This document shows, piece after piece, positions 8,501-15,538 of a stretch of DNA of 36,724 bases (the stretch's first letter is position 1; each line of letters begins with the position of its first letter). The translations under genes and the position numbers were made by a program. The notes beneath the pieces were generated by a model that searched no databases, was not told the origin of the DNA, and worked only from the letters and a program-made list of their open reading frames with translations. The stretch is from CADEEV01 sp032127875. GTDB taxonomy: Bacteria > Acidobacteriota > Vicinamibacteria > Fen-336. The stretch is from the NCBI GenBank assembly GCA_032127875.1, contig JAQBHI010000141.1, forward strand, positions 1 through 36,724, in the 5' to 3' direction.

Positions 8501-9344
8501 GCAGCAGCAGCGAGGCGCGCAGCGCCGTGACCCCGATGGCCAAACGGACGGCCGAGGCGCGCGGCCGCAGCGTCCACTGGAGCAGGGCCAGCAGGGTCAG
8601 GGCGCTCAGGATGCGACGATGCAGCGCGAGGGCCGCGGTCACCGCCTGCGCCGCGCCGCGATTCGTGGCCCGCACCACGGCGAGCAGGCGGCCGTCCGGT
8701 CCCCTGAGTGAGAGCTCGCGGGAGCCGGGAGCGTCCCGCGCCGCCGGCTTTTGCCGCAGCCCGTCGAGTGGGTCCACGTAGCGGACAGCGAGGCCGGGCG
8801 CCACGTCCGCCAGGCGGTCGAAGTCGGATAGCGAGCCGCTCTGGATGTTACGGCGCTCCGCCATCGGGATCTCGGCGCTGGCGAGGCCCAGCACGGCGCC
8901 AGCCGCAGAGCGGATCGGGGCCGTGGCTAGCAGCGTCGTCGAGACCCCGTTCCCGAGGATCCTCAGACCGGGCCGATCGAGCAGCAGTCCCGCCTCGGCC
9001 TGGCGCCGGTCCTCGATGCGACCGGACCAGGCCAGTGTGCCTCCTTGCGGCCGGTGGACGGCCAGGGCCGGGGCGCTTTCCCGGTCGCCGCGATCGCGCT
9101 CGAGGCGGTCGAAGAGGCGCCCCAGGGCCGCGCTGTCTCCCTGCAGTGCGGCTTGCGATTCCGGCCAATGGGCAACTCGCTCTGCAGCGCTGCTCGCGGA
9201 AGCTACGAGGGCCGCGTGGCGACGCGCGACAGCAGCCAGGCGCGCTTCAAGTGTGGCCTCGAGGCCCCCGCTGGACTCGCGCCGCGCTACGCTCCAATGC
9301 CCTGCGGCTAGCGCCAACTCGAGGGCGATCGCGCCGAGGATCAG
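5532..9344 (-). CDS. Very large NtrY-type sensor histidine kinase with three predicted extracytoplasmic regions
   Basis: About 1270 residues; NtrY proteins usually have about 720-770. The C-terminus is typical NtrY: HAMP (about 988-1040), HisKA with the phospho-acceptor His1060 in HEVKNPLTPI, N box NLIENALQA, G1 DSGPGP, F box FEPFFSTK and G2 GSGLGL. The N-terminus is unusual: a first helix (1-19), a soluble region (25-235), about eight hydrophobic helices (243-500), a second soluble region (505-745), two helices (750-772, 797-818), a third soluble region (820-968) and a last helix (969-988). No response regulator is adjacent. The start is uncertain: no ATG or GTG fits. CTG at 9344 gives a 4-base overlap with the upstream gene and keeps the first helix; TTG at 9317 is the first conventional choice. 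Confidence 0.85.
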   Translation of the reverse strand: MILGAIALELALAAGHWSVARRESSGGLEATLEARLAAVARRHAALVASASSAAERVAHWPESQAALQGDSAALGRLFDRLERDRGDRESAPALAVHRPQGGTLAWSGRIEDRRQAEAGLLLDRPGLRILGNGVSTTLLATAPIRSAAGAVLGLASAEIPMAERRNIQSGSLSDFDRLADVAPGLAVRYVDPLDGLRQKPAARDAPGSRELSLRGPDGRLLAVVRATNRGAAQAVTAALALHRRILSALTLLALLQWTLRPRASAVRLAIGVTALRASLLLLGPPLPSPHSPLLSPAAYASAALGPLLRSPLDLLFSGLWAFCLALLLLRRALRMRSAGSRLTALAADILSATALLGSFALLADACANSALALEAFSPAPGSLLLIVAQSGLLLGFSAGATLVASLLVLTTRDASALSLVWRVARIALIAAAGCLLLSSPGVVIPVLPAVLWLLLAALLARESRNQSVSTASLSSLAALLLGATAGLSALLGASLAHFTYRSAAREIESSQAPLLLGQPEWRRYVLGAARHRVDQLSLLEESTAHPHPPLLEELAFSVWSETELTRSGLPSAIELQDASGNVVSRFAIGMPAPPTATLLPPLDDWEVTRERLPLASAERFALHARRRLSYHGEVHGAVHLYVADDLLALPPAASRDPYSILLRTTPAPAHERPVELIAWSRERALLFSSADRPPALDPALAARVLERPAGVWTRLPVGGTPRAAFLFSDGATIFALCQETRGAALLVADLLEAVSAGLLLVLSVAGVVLLTRSLLRCPSFSLSELLRSVRSRFTLRLFVAFSAAAFLPVIVLNTVVRGFVAERLKREAEDQALDLAAVAKKAVEDFAFFQRGESPGHEPVTDAALVWVSSLIRNDLDVFEGGRLTASSKRELYASGLLPDRVSGTVFRELVLEGAPSALRTERIGGLSYRVVSVPVSLSGDRPAILSIPLALREREVQAVLDDLDRSIRLASMLFLSAAALLALGVARRISEPLHDLTEATRRVASGDLRARVTTSNRDEFLTLVDSFNQMAGDLERQRRDLERVSRVAAWAEMARQVAHEVKNPLTPIQLATEHLRRVYADRRSDLDQVFEACTETILKQVRSLREIVTEFSSFARPATPEAAPLDLASLVRSAVGPYHGVLPPQVSLRLDLRVVPGVVGDRRLLERAVVNLIENALQAVGERGAIEVRVAAEPGRAFVEVVDSGPGPDPEVRARAFEPFFSTKTGGSGLGLALVRKIAQDHGGGASLEGEPGRTRARLWLPEGPVRPS

Positions 9345-9814
9345 CGGGCGGAGCGTATTTCCTGGATGCGCCAGTCGTCCCCCTCGGCCCGCAGCGTGAA
9401 CGTGAGTGCCTGGGTGGTCTCGATGCCTCCGGCCGGACGGTGGACCCAGCTCCCGCGTGCGAAGGCGGTGCTCGGCCGCGATAGCTTGACGCCATTGCGA
9501 GAAAAAGCGAGGCCTCTCGTCGTCTGGCTCTTGAAGATCTGCCGAAAGATCACTTCGAGCTGACTGGCGCCGAAGCTTCCCTGGCCCGAGGGAAAATCTC
9601 TCATCTCCACGCGAATCTTGGCGCCTGGCGTGCAGGCCGCCCGCAGCGTCGTGGCATCGCCGCGCCGGAAGGCGTCTTCGAGCTGTCGCAGCCGGGTCCA
9701 CAGCGCCTCGGGGACCGGAATCTCGGGCCGCGCCGGCGCGCGCGGGGCGAAAAGCAACAGACTCAGCAGCGAAAGACCCAGTGTGCTCCGCCCGCGGCAC
9801 GACACGGCACACAT
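9341..9814 (-). CDS. Small exported protein, NTF2-like/DUF4783-like
   Basis: A 157-residue protein with an N-terminal signal peptide (hydrophobic LGLSLLSLLLF, likely cleavage after APA near residue 29). The mature part starts with a helix ending LEDAFRRGDATTL, then short strands, an SQLEVIFRQIF helix, and ends TFTLRAEGDDWRIQEIR. This order is what NTF2-like folds such as DUF4783 show. The family call is by pattern only. It lies directly upstream of the large sensor kinase and overlaps it by about four bases, so the two are probably co-transcribed. It may bind or present a ligand to the kinase, which is inference. No clear Shine-Dalgarno precedes the ATG. Confidence 0.7.
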   Translation of the reverse strand: MCAVSCRGRSTLGLSLLSLLLFAPRAPARPEIPVPEALWTRLRQLEDAFRRGDATTLRAACTPGAKIRVEMRDFPSGQGSFGASQLEVIFRQIFKSQTTRGLAFSRNGVKLSRPSTAFARGSWVHRPAGGIETTQALTFTLRAEGDDWRIQEIRSAR

Positions 9815-9892
9815 GTTAGCACGTCCGATGCCGGCGTATCTTATTGATAAGACTCATCTTCCGAGAGGTCCACCGTCCTCGCGCGGGGACAC

Positions 9893-10957
9893 TCAGAGGT
9901 GATAGAGCATCAGGTAAACGACGACGCCCGTGACCGACACGTAGGCCCACAGCGGAAGCGTCACGCGGGCGATACGACGATGCTTGTCGAAGCGCTGCTG
10001 CAAGGCGCGCGAGAGCGTCATGGCGATCAGCGGGAGGATCGCCACCGCGAGCAGCACATGCGTCAGCAGGATCGTGAAATAGACGCTGCGGAGCCTGCCC
10101 TGACCCTGGAAAGGCACCGAGCCCACATTCAAGTGGTAGACGAGGTAGGAGGCCAGGAAGATCGTGGAGCAGGCGAGCGCGCCGAGCATGGCGAAGCGAT
10201 GAGCCTCGCGTCGCCCGGCCTTGATCAGGACGAAGCCCGCGAGCAGGAACAGGGCGCTGGTCGTGTTGAGCACGGCGTTCAGCGTCGGCAGGTCGCGCAG
10301 GCCGAAGGGCGCAGCCTCGCAGCGGGCGGCATCGCTGCGCAGGCGCTCGACAGCCTGGGAGTCTTCGCTGTCGTAGTAGCCGCGGATCTGCCCCACGCTG
10401 TCCACCAGCACGAACTTGGCGCTGTGCAGGAACGGCCCGTCGCCGCCCGCTTGCTGTTGGTCCTTGGGGACCTCCATGGCGGCCAGTTTGAAGCCTTCCG
10501 TCGCGAGACGATAGAGCGCCTCGCGCTGGCCCGTCGCAAAGCGCCAGGATGGCCCCGTGCGGAAGTCGGCCGCATAGCGAGCGAGCACTTCCGGCGTGTC
10601 GTGCTCCGGGTCCACCGTGAACGAAACGATCGCGACGCCCGGCGCGAGGCGCTTCTGGAGTTGCAGCATGCGGGCGGTCATGGCCGGGCACAGGCCGGCG
10701 CAGGTAGTGAAGATGAAATCGGCGATGAACGGTCGCCCGCGCAGGCTCTCGAGGCTGATCGGCTGAGCGTCGTGGCCAGTCAGGCTGAAGGCGGGGAGCG
10801 TCCCGAGGACAGCTAGCGAGGCCGGGCGATGGCTGTACGCCAGGACGACGCCGGCCAGCGCGAGGCCGACGCCAACGGCCGTGACGGGCCTCAGGAAGCG
10901 GCTAGTGCCGCGCGCGGGCGGGGAGGAAGGCGCGGGGACGGGCGAGGACAGGGACAT
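9893..10957 (-). CDS. SCO1/SenC copper chaperone fused to a DUF420 membrane domain
   Basis: A 354-residue two-domain protein. After an N-terminal helix (about 24-41) comes a SCO thioredoxin-like domain with the copper ligands Cys86 and Cys90 (CAGLC) and His178 (LHSAKF), followed by VLVDSVGQIRGYY. From about residue 223 to the end lies a four-helix DUF420 domain (starting LPTLNAVLNTTSA, later ASYLVYHL). SCO proteins deliver copper to the CuA site of oxidase subunit II; DUF420 proteins lie in oxidase operons and some are assembly factors. Together they form the last gene of the oxidase block. The ATG at 10957 makes it overlap the upstream gene by 56 bases; no better start is seen downstream. 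Confidence 0.9.
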   Translation of the reverse strand: MSLSSPVPAPSSPPARGTSRFLRPVTAVGVGLALAGVVLAYSHRPASLAVLGTLPAFSLTGHDAQPISLESLRGRPFIADFIFTTCAGLCPAMTARMLQLQKRLAPGVAIVSFTVDPEHDTPEVLARYAADFRTGPSWRFATGQREALYRLATEGFKLAAMEVPKDQQQAGGDGPFLHSAKFVLVDSVGQIRGYYDSEDSQAVERLRSDAARCEAAPFGLRDLPTLNAVLNTTSALFLLAGFVLIKAGRREAHRFAMLGALACSTIFLASYLVYHLNVGSVPFQGQGRLRSVYFTILLTHVLLAVAILPLIAMTLSRALQQRFDKHRRIARVTLPLWAYVSVTGVVVYLMLYHL

Positions 10958-11192
10958 GCCGCGTGAGCCAGCTACGGATTTTGCCACGGAAGATGCTCGC
11001 CACGAAGACACCGAAGACGAGATAGGGGGCGACGAGCATCACGAGGATCGCGTGATTGAAGTTGGAGGCGAGGCGCTGGCCCTCGGATGAGTTGGTGAGG
11101 GCTGTCTTGCACATGGCGCACTGCGCCAGCGCCGGGCCAGCCAGGGCCAGCAGCGCGATCGCCAGCAGGGCGAAGCCGCACAGGCGCTTCAC
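10902..11192 (-). CDS. Small exported CxxC membrane protein of oxidase clusters
   Basis: A 96-residue protein with a signal peptide (cleavage after ALA, residue 23). The mature protein starts QCAMCK, a Cys25-x-x-Cys28 pair right at the membrane surface, followed by TALTNSSEG and a single transmembrane helix (about 46-67) with a basic tail. I recall similar small proteins beside SCO and oxidase genes, but no function is established. The paired cysteines suggest copper handling or thiol exchange during CuA assembly, as inference. Its ATG overlaps the stop of the subunit IV gene by four bases. Its last 18 codons overlap the start of the SCO-DUF420 gene in another frame. Confidence 0.8.
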   Translation of the reverse strand: MKRLCGFALLAIALLALAGPALAQCAMCKTALTNSSEGQRLASNFNHAILVMLVAPYLVFGVFVASIFRGKIRSWLTRHVPVLARPRAFLPARARH

Positions 11193-11494
11193 CTGGGGGT
11201 CTTGGCGAGCACGTGCGCTGCCTCAGGCGTGAGAAAGGCGAAGAGGATCAGCGAAGTGACCAGGATGCCGATGCCGACCAGGTATGCCATGCGCCGGTGC
11301 TCGTGGCGCAGGTGCATGAAGTTGCCACTGATCATCACGGCCTTCACCATCATGAAGGACAACAAGAAGAGCACCAAGGCGAAGCGCGGCATATGGAATC
11401 TTTCGGCCGCGAGCATGGCCAGCGTGATGATCAGCAGGATTACCCAGGTGGTTCGGTAGATGCGGTAGGGATTCGGGCTAGCTGTGTCGCTCAT
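11189..11494 (-). CDS. Cytochrome c oxidase subunit IV (caa3/CyoD-like)
   Basis: A 101-residue protein with three transmembrane helices in the small prokaryotic oxidase subunit IV pattern: YRIYRTTWVILLIITLAM, then FLLSFMMVKAVMISGNFMHLRHEHR, then LVGIGILVTSLILFAFLTP. The central MVKA...FMHL stretch is characteristic. The subunit is not catalytic and is thought to help assembly or stability. It follows subunit III with a 13-base gap and overlaps the small CxxC gene by ATGA. Confidence 0.9.
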   Translation of the reverse strand: MSDTASPNPYRIYRTTWVILLIITLAMLAAERFHMPRFALVLFLLSFMMVKAVMISGNFMHLRHEHRRMAYLVGIGILVTSLILFAFLTPEAAHVLAKTPR

Positions 11495-11507
11495 GGCTTG
11501 CCTCGCT

Positions 11508-12152
11508 CTAGCTCGGGAGCAGGTAGAACAGCGTGAAGATGAACACCCAGACCAGATCGACGAAGTGCCAATACAGGCCTGCCATCTCGACGCCCTGGGC
11601 CGGCGTCTTGCCCAGCCCGGTGCGAATCGCGGTGATGATCAGGATCACCAGTCCCGAGAACACATGGGAGCCGTGGAAGCCGGTGAGCAGGAAGAAGCTG
11701 GCGGGGAACTGCGGCGGCACGCCGAGCTGGGCGAGCTCGCTGCCGGGCAGCGCCCCCGTGAGGCGCGCGCCCTCGTGGATGATGTGGCTCCACTCGTAGG
11801 CCTGGCAGCCGAGGAAGATGAGGCCGCCCAGGATGGTCAGGATCAGGTTGTTGAGCGCCTTCTTCCGATCGCCCAGCCGCGCGGCGGTGACCGCCGTGCC
11901 CATCCACATGCTCGACGTGATCAGCACGAAGGTCATGAAGGCGATGAACGGGATGCTGAAGACCAGCGTTGTCTCGGGCCAAGGCACCGGGCTCAGCATC
12001 CGCAGATAGCCGTAGCCACACAGCAGCCCGGAGAACAGCAGGCCGTCCGTGACGATGAAGATCCACATCATCGTCTTTTGCCAGGTCGCCCCGAACGGGG
12101 AGGCGCCCCCGCCCCAGTGGGCGTCCATCGGGACGGCGTGGGAAGCGCTCAT
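11508..12152 (-). CDS. ctaE: Cytochrome c oxidase subunit III
   Basis: A 214-residue heme-copper oxidase subunit III. It starts in the coding frame at MSASHAVPMDAHW and runs through FIVTDGLLFSGLLCGYGYLR, QAYEWSHII, FPASFFLLTGFHGSHVFSGLV and WHFVDLVWVFIFTLFYLLPS, the standard helices of the family. The Glu in YEWSHII and the HGSHV pair are typical. The frame is open much further upstream inside the neighbouring gene, but the ATG at 12152 begins the homology. It follows a second, more divergent subunit III gene, so two type III subunits are encoded in tandem. Confidence 0.93.
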   Translation of the reverse strand: MSASHAVPMDAHWGGGASPFGATWQKTMMWIFIVTDGLLFSGLLCGYGYLRMLSPVPWPETTLVFSIPFIAFMTFVLITSSMWMGTAVTAARLGDRKKALNNLILTILGGLIFLGCQAYEWSHIIHEGARLTGALPGSELAQLGVPPQFPASFFLLTGFHGSHVFSGLVILIITAIRTGLGKTPAQGVEMAGLYWHFVDLVWVFIFTLFYLLPS

Positions 12153-12160
12153 TGCCACCT

Positions 12161-12808
12161 CTAGAGCACGAAGAGCACGAACAGCAGATAGGCCCAGAGC
12201 AGGCCCAGGAAATGCCAATACGTCGCAAACAGCCCCAGGCCGTCCCCGCCCGGCGCGAGCGCGAGGCGGCGCACGCGTGCCCCGATCACAGCGAACCAGA
12301 CGAGCCCGCCGGAGAGGTGCAACACGTGAATCCCGGTCAGCATGTAGAAGAAGGAGCTGTGCGGGTTGGTGGCCAGGAACACGCCCTGCGCACGCAGCGC
12401 GCGCCAAGCCAGAAACTGGCCCGTGACGAACAGTGCGCCGAGCAGGCCGGTCGCGCCGAAGAAGCGCGCGGTGCCCGCGAGATCCAGAGCCCGCAGCCGG
12501 CGCCGCGCGAGCTCGAGCGTTAGGCTGCTCGCGGCCAACAGCGTGGTGTTGAGCCAGAGAATCGGTGGCGCGCTGATGGGGCTCCAGTCGGCCGAGGCGC
12601 GCCGCAGCATGTAGGCGCTGGTGAAGCCGATGAACAGCATGCTGATGGTCCCGAGGAAGGCCCACAGCCCGAAGCGGGTCGGGTCGAAGCGCAGCGGCGT
12701 ACTGTCGCCGCCACCTCCGCCCTCGGGCAGCGCGGCCGAGGGCGGCGGAGCAACAGCAGCGTTTCCTGGTTGCGCGAAGAGGGGTGCGTCGAGGACGGGT
12801 GTCGCCAT
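12161..12808 (-). CDS. Second, divergent heme-copper oxidase subunit III family protein
   Basis: A 215-residue paralogue of subunit III with five or six transmembrane helices: FGLWAFLGTISMLFIGFTSAYMLRR, then SSFFYMLTGIHVLHLSGGLVWF and TYWHFLGLLWAYLLFVLFVL. The HVLHLSGG and YWHFLG stretches are those of the family. It has a low-complexity Ala/Pro/Gly-rich N-terminal stretch (about 15-40) encoded over an inverted repeat. It lies eight bases upstream of ctaE and five bases after the subunit I gene. Tandem subunit III genes are known in several former deltaproteobacterial groups; the role of this copy is unclear. Confidence 0.88.
   Translation of the reverse strand: MATPVLDAPLFAQPGNAAVAPPPSAALPEGGGGGDSTPLRFDPTRFGLWAFLGTISMLFIGFTSAYMLRRASADWSPISAPPILWLNTTLLAASSLTLELARRRLRALDLAGTARFFGATGLLGALFVTGQFLAWRALRAQGVFLATNPHSSFFYMLTGIHVLHLSGGLVWFAVIGARVRRLALAPGGDGLGLFATYWHFLGLLWAYLLFVLFVL
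12718..12744. repeat. Inverted repeat inside the second subunit III gene
   Basis: CGCCCTCGG (12718-12726) and CCGAGGGCG (12736-12744) form a perfect 9-bp stem around a 9-base loop. It lies under the Pro/Gly-rich N-terminal linker of the protein, a place that tolerates inserted sequence. Confidence 0.45.
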
Positions 12809-12813
12809 GCGGC

Positions 12814-14607
12814 TCAGTGGCTACCGGCCTTGTCGCCGATCGGCGCGGGGTCGGTCTGCATCACGAAGTCTTTCTCGGCGCCGGGCACGCTGTAGTCGAA
12901 CGGCCAGCGGTGCACCTCGGGGATCTCGCCCGGCCAGTTACCGTGCGGCGGCGGCGAAGGCGTCGTCCACTCCAGCCCGGCCGCGTTCCAGGGATTCTCG
13001 CTGGCCTTCTTGCCACGGAAGGCGCTCCAGAAGAAGTTCACGAAGAACAGGATCTGCGAGGTGCCGAGGATGAACGCGCTGATGGTGATGAACTGGTTGA
13101 GCGGCTGAAACTGCTTCAGGAACTCGTACTGGTAGGGGTCGTAGATGCGCCGCATATGGCCGGCCAGGCCGATGTAGTGCATCGGGAAGAAGGTGCAGTA
13201 GTAGGCGAGGAACGTGAACCAGAAGTGCCACTTGCCCAGGCCGTCGTGCATCATCCGGCCGAACATCTTGGGGAACCAGAAGGCAGTGGCCCCGAAGACG
13301 CCGAACAGGGCGGCCCCAGCCATGATCAGGTGGAAGTGGGCCACCACGAAATACGTGTCGTGGAAGTGGATGTCGAGGGCCGTCTGGCCGAGCCAGATGC
13401 CCGACAGTCCGCCGCTGATGAAGAGCGAGACGACGCCCAGCGCCCAGAGCATCGGGGTCGTGAAGATGATCCGTGAGCGCCACAGCGTGGCGAGCCAGTT
13501 GAAGACCTTGACCGCGGACGGCACAGCGATCAGCATGGTGCCGACCGCGAACGCCATCCCCAGGTAGGGGCTCATGCCCGACACGAACATGTGATGGCCC
13601 CAGACCACGAAGCTGAGCCCGGAGATCGCAATCATCGCCCCGACCATGGCCTTGTAGCCGAAGATCGGCTTGCGACAGAAGGCGACCAGGATGTCCGATG
13701 TGAAGCCCAGGGCCGGCAGCATCAGGATGTAGACCTCGGGGTGCCCCAGGAACCAGAACAGGTGCTGCCAGAGCAGCGGTGAGCCGCCCTGGTGGTTCAC
13801 GAGTTGGCCCGAGAGCACGAGCCCGCTCGGTACGAAGAAGCTGGTGGCGAAGTGGCGATCGAAGAGCAGCATCAGGCTCGCGGCGGTGAGCGCGGGGAAG
13901 GAGAGCAGCCCGAGCACCGCGACCAGGAACATGGCCCACATCGTCATGGGCATGCGCATCATCGACAGGCCCTTGGTGCGCAGGTTCAGGATGGTCGTGA
14001 CGAAGTTGAGCCCGCCCATCGTGAAGGAGGCGATGAAGAACACCATGCCGATGATCCACAGCGTCTGACCCATCTCCGAGCCTGGCACCGCGCTGCGCAG
14101 CGCCGAGAGCGGCGGGTACGAGGTCCAGCCACCGGCTGCGGCGCCGGCGCCCACGAAGAAGGAGCTGAGGATCACGATGCAGCCCGGCAGGAATGTCCAG
14201 TAGGAAAGCCCGTTCAGGAACGGGAAGGCCATGTCGCGCGCGCCCACCTGCAGCGGGATCAACATGTTACCGAAGCCGGAGACGGGCGCGGTCGAGAGCA
14301 CGAAAAACACCATGATGGTGCCGTGCATCGTGAAGAGCATGGCGTAGAACTCGGGGTTCATGACGCCGTCGGTGTAGCCCTTCGTGAGAAAGTTCAGCGC
14401 GGGGAAGGTTTTCTCGGGCCAGGCGAGCTGCAGGCGGATCAGCATCGCGAGCGTGCCGGCGATGAGCGCCATCAGCATCGCGGTCACGTAGTACTGGATG
14501 CCGATGACCTTGTGGTCCGTGCTGAAGACGTACTTCCAGATGAATGCCTGCGGAGCATGCCCGGCGTGGGCGTGTGCTTCGGCGGCTGCTGTCTCGGCGT
14601 GAGCCAT
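12814..14607 (-). CDS. ctaD: Cytochrome c oxidase subunit I (A1-type aa3)
   Basis: The catalytic subunit, reducing O2 to water and pumping protons. Its 597 residues hold about 12 helices. All metal ligands are visible: His95 (MHGT) and His426 for low-spin heme a, His424 for heme a3, and His289, His338 and His339 for CuB. Tyr293 of GHPEVY is the cross-linked tyrosine, and Glu291 marks an A1-type oxidase with a D-channel glutamate (A2 enzymes lack it). HDTYFVVAHFH is at 416-426. It follows subunit II after 13 bases. The His/Ala-rich N-terminus (to about residue 20) is not part of the conserved domain. Confidence 0.97.
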   Translation of the reverse strand: MAHAETAAAEAHAHAGHAPQAFIWKYVFSTDHKVIGIQYYVTAMLMALIAGTLAMLIRLQLAWPEKTFPALNFLTKGYTDGVMNPEFYAMLFTMHGTIMVFFVLSTAPVSGFGNMLIPLQVGARDMAFPFLNGLSYWTFLPGCIVILSSFFVGAGAAAGGWTSYPPLSALRSAVPGSEMGQTLWIIGMVFFIASFTMGGLNFVTTILNLRTKGLSMMRMPMTMWAMFLVAVLGLLSFPALTAASLMLLFDRHFATSFFVPSGLVLSGQLVNHQGGSPLLWQHLFWFLGHPEVYILMLPALGFTSDILVAFCRKPIFGYKAMVGAMIAISGLSFVVWGHHMFVSGMSPYLGMAFAVGTMLIAVPSAVKVFNWLATLWRSRIIFTTPMLWALGVVSLFISGGLSGIWLGQTALDIHFHDTYFVVAHFHLIMAGAALFGVFGATAFWFPKMFGRMMHDGLGKWHFWFTFLAYYCTFFPMHYIGLAGHMRRIYDPYQYEFLKQFQPLNQFITISAFILGTSQILFFVNFFWSAFRGKKASENPWNAAGLEWTTPSPPPHGNWPGEIPEVHRWPFDYSVPGAEKDFVMQTDPAPIGDKAGSH

Positions 14608-14620
14608 GAAGTCGCGCCTC

Positions 14621-15415
14621 CTATTCGATGGCCGCGGCGATCGCGGTGTCGAGCCCGGCAGCCTGAACGACGTGAACCTGGCCGCGCATCCGATAGTGGC
14701 CGAGGCCGCAATGTTCGGCGCAGGCGATCTCGTAATCGCCTACCTGCTTGGGAGTGAACCAGATCTCGATCGCCATGCCCGGCATGGCGTCCTGTTTCAC
14801 GCGAAAGTTGGGCAGGAAGAAGCTGTGAATCACGTCGAGCGACAGGATCCGCACGCGCACCGGCTGGTCGACGGGCAGGTACAACTGGTTCTGGGGCAGC
14901 ACCAGGTCGTCGGCCGCATTCGGATCGGACTTGTCGAGGCCGATGAAGTTGAAGCCGCCAGGGTCCACCAGCTTGGCATCGGTGCGGCCGAAGATGCCGT
15001 CCTTGCCCGGGTAGCGGATGTTCCAGGCGAACTGCTGGGCGACGACCTCGACCAGCATCGCGTTCGCCGGCGGGGTCTTCTGGATCGAGGCCCACAGCCC
15101 GAGCGCGTGGAACAGGAACATGAACATGATTCCGGCCGTGACCAGCGTCCAGGTCCACTCCAGCTTGGCGTTGTGGTGCCAGTAGGCGGCCTGAGCGCCG
15201 GGCTTGTCCTGGTAACGCCACGCGAAGAACCCGAGCAGCACGTTGGTCGCGATGAAGACCAGGCCGGTCACCAGCAGCGTGACGCCGATGCCGTCGTCGA
15301 TGGCGATCCGGTCGGACCTGAGCGGCGGCAGCCAGTCCTTCATGAAGTAGATGGTCGAGACGACCACCAGGACGAGTGTCGCCAGCCCGAAGAAGAGGCC
15401 CTGCAGTTTGGCCAT
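14621..15415 (-). CDS. ctaC: Cytochrome c oxidase subunit II (CuA)
   Basis: Accepts electrons at a binuclear CuA centre and passes them to heme a. The protein has 264 residues. Hydrophobic helices lie at about 6-24, 43-66 and 91-110, then a periplasmic cupredoxin domain. All CuA ligands are present: His197 (VIHSFFLP), Cys232, Glu234, Cys236, His240 and Met243 (CAEHCGLGHYRM). There is no fused cytochrome c domain, so the electron donor must be a separate protein. A GGAGGG precedes the ATG. A candidate promoter with tandem repeats lies in the 123-bp gap upstream, so ctaC may start its own transcript. Confidence 0.97.
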   Translation of the reverse strand: MAKLQGLFFGLATLVLVVVSTIYFMKDWLPPLRSDRIAIDDGIGVTLLVTGLVFIATNVLLGFFAWRYQDKPGAQAAYWHHNAKLEWTWTLVTAGIMFMFLFHALGLWASIQKTPPANAMLVEVVAQQFAWNIRYPGKDGIFGRTDAKLVDPGGFNFIGLDKSDPNAADDLVLPQNQLYLPVDQPVRVRILSLDVIHSFFLPNFRVKQDAMPGMAIEIWFTPKQVGDYEIACAEHCGLGHYRMRGQVHVVQAAGLDTAIAAAIE

Positions 15416-15464
15416 CCGCTGCCCTCCAAGACCGTCAATGATGTGCGGCCGGATTTCGCGGCGA

Positions 15465-15494
15465 ACCTTACCGCAGACGTCGCCGCCCCGTCAA
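15465..15494 (-). promoter_or_regulatory. Candidate sigma-70 promoter for ctaC
   Basis: On the minus strand TTGACG (15494-15489) is followed after 18 bp by TAAGGT (15470-15465), a five-of-six -35 and a weak three-of-six -10. Transcription would start near 15458, about 43 bases before the ctaC ATG. A tandem 10-bp repeat lies just upstream of the -35. Confidence 0.4.
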
Positions 15495-15500
15495 GATTCA

Positions 15501-15520
15501 CTCCTGAGCACTCCTGAGCA
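15501..15520. repeat. Two exact tandem copies of CTCCTGAGCA upstream of the ctaC promoter
   Basis: The 10-bp unit occurs twice without a gap. Relative to the candidate ctaC start it is centred near -52, on one face of the helix per copy, where class I/II activators bind. It is a possible operator; a simple slippage duplication cannot be excluded. Confidence 0.6.
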
Positions 15521-15538
15521 TCGCAGCAGTCCGAAGCG

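Noticed and set aside
9345..9812. Upstream extension of the kinase reading frame to 9812
   Set aside because: It overlaps the exported-protein gene in another frame and gives Arg/Ala-rich nonsense.
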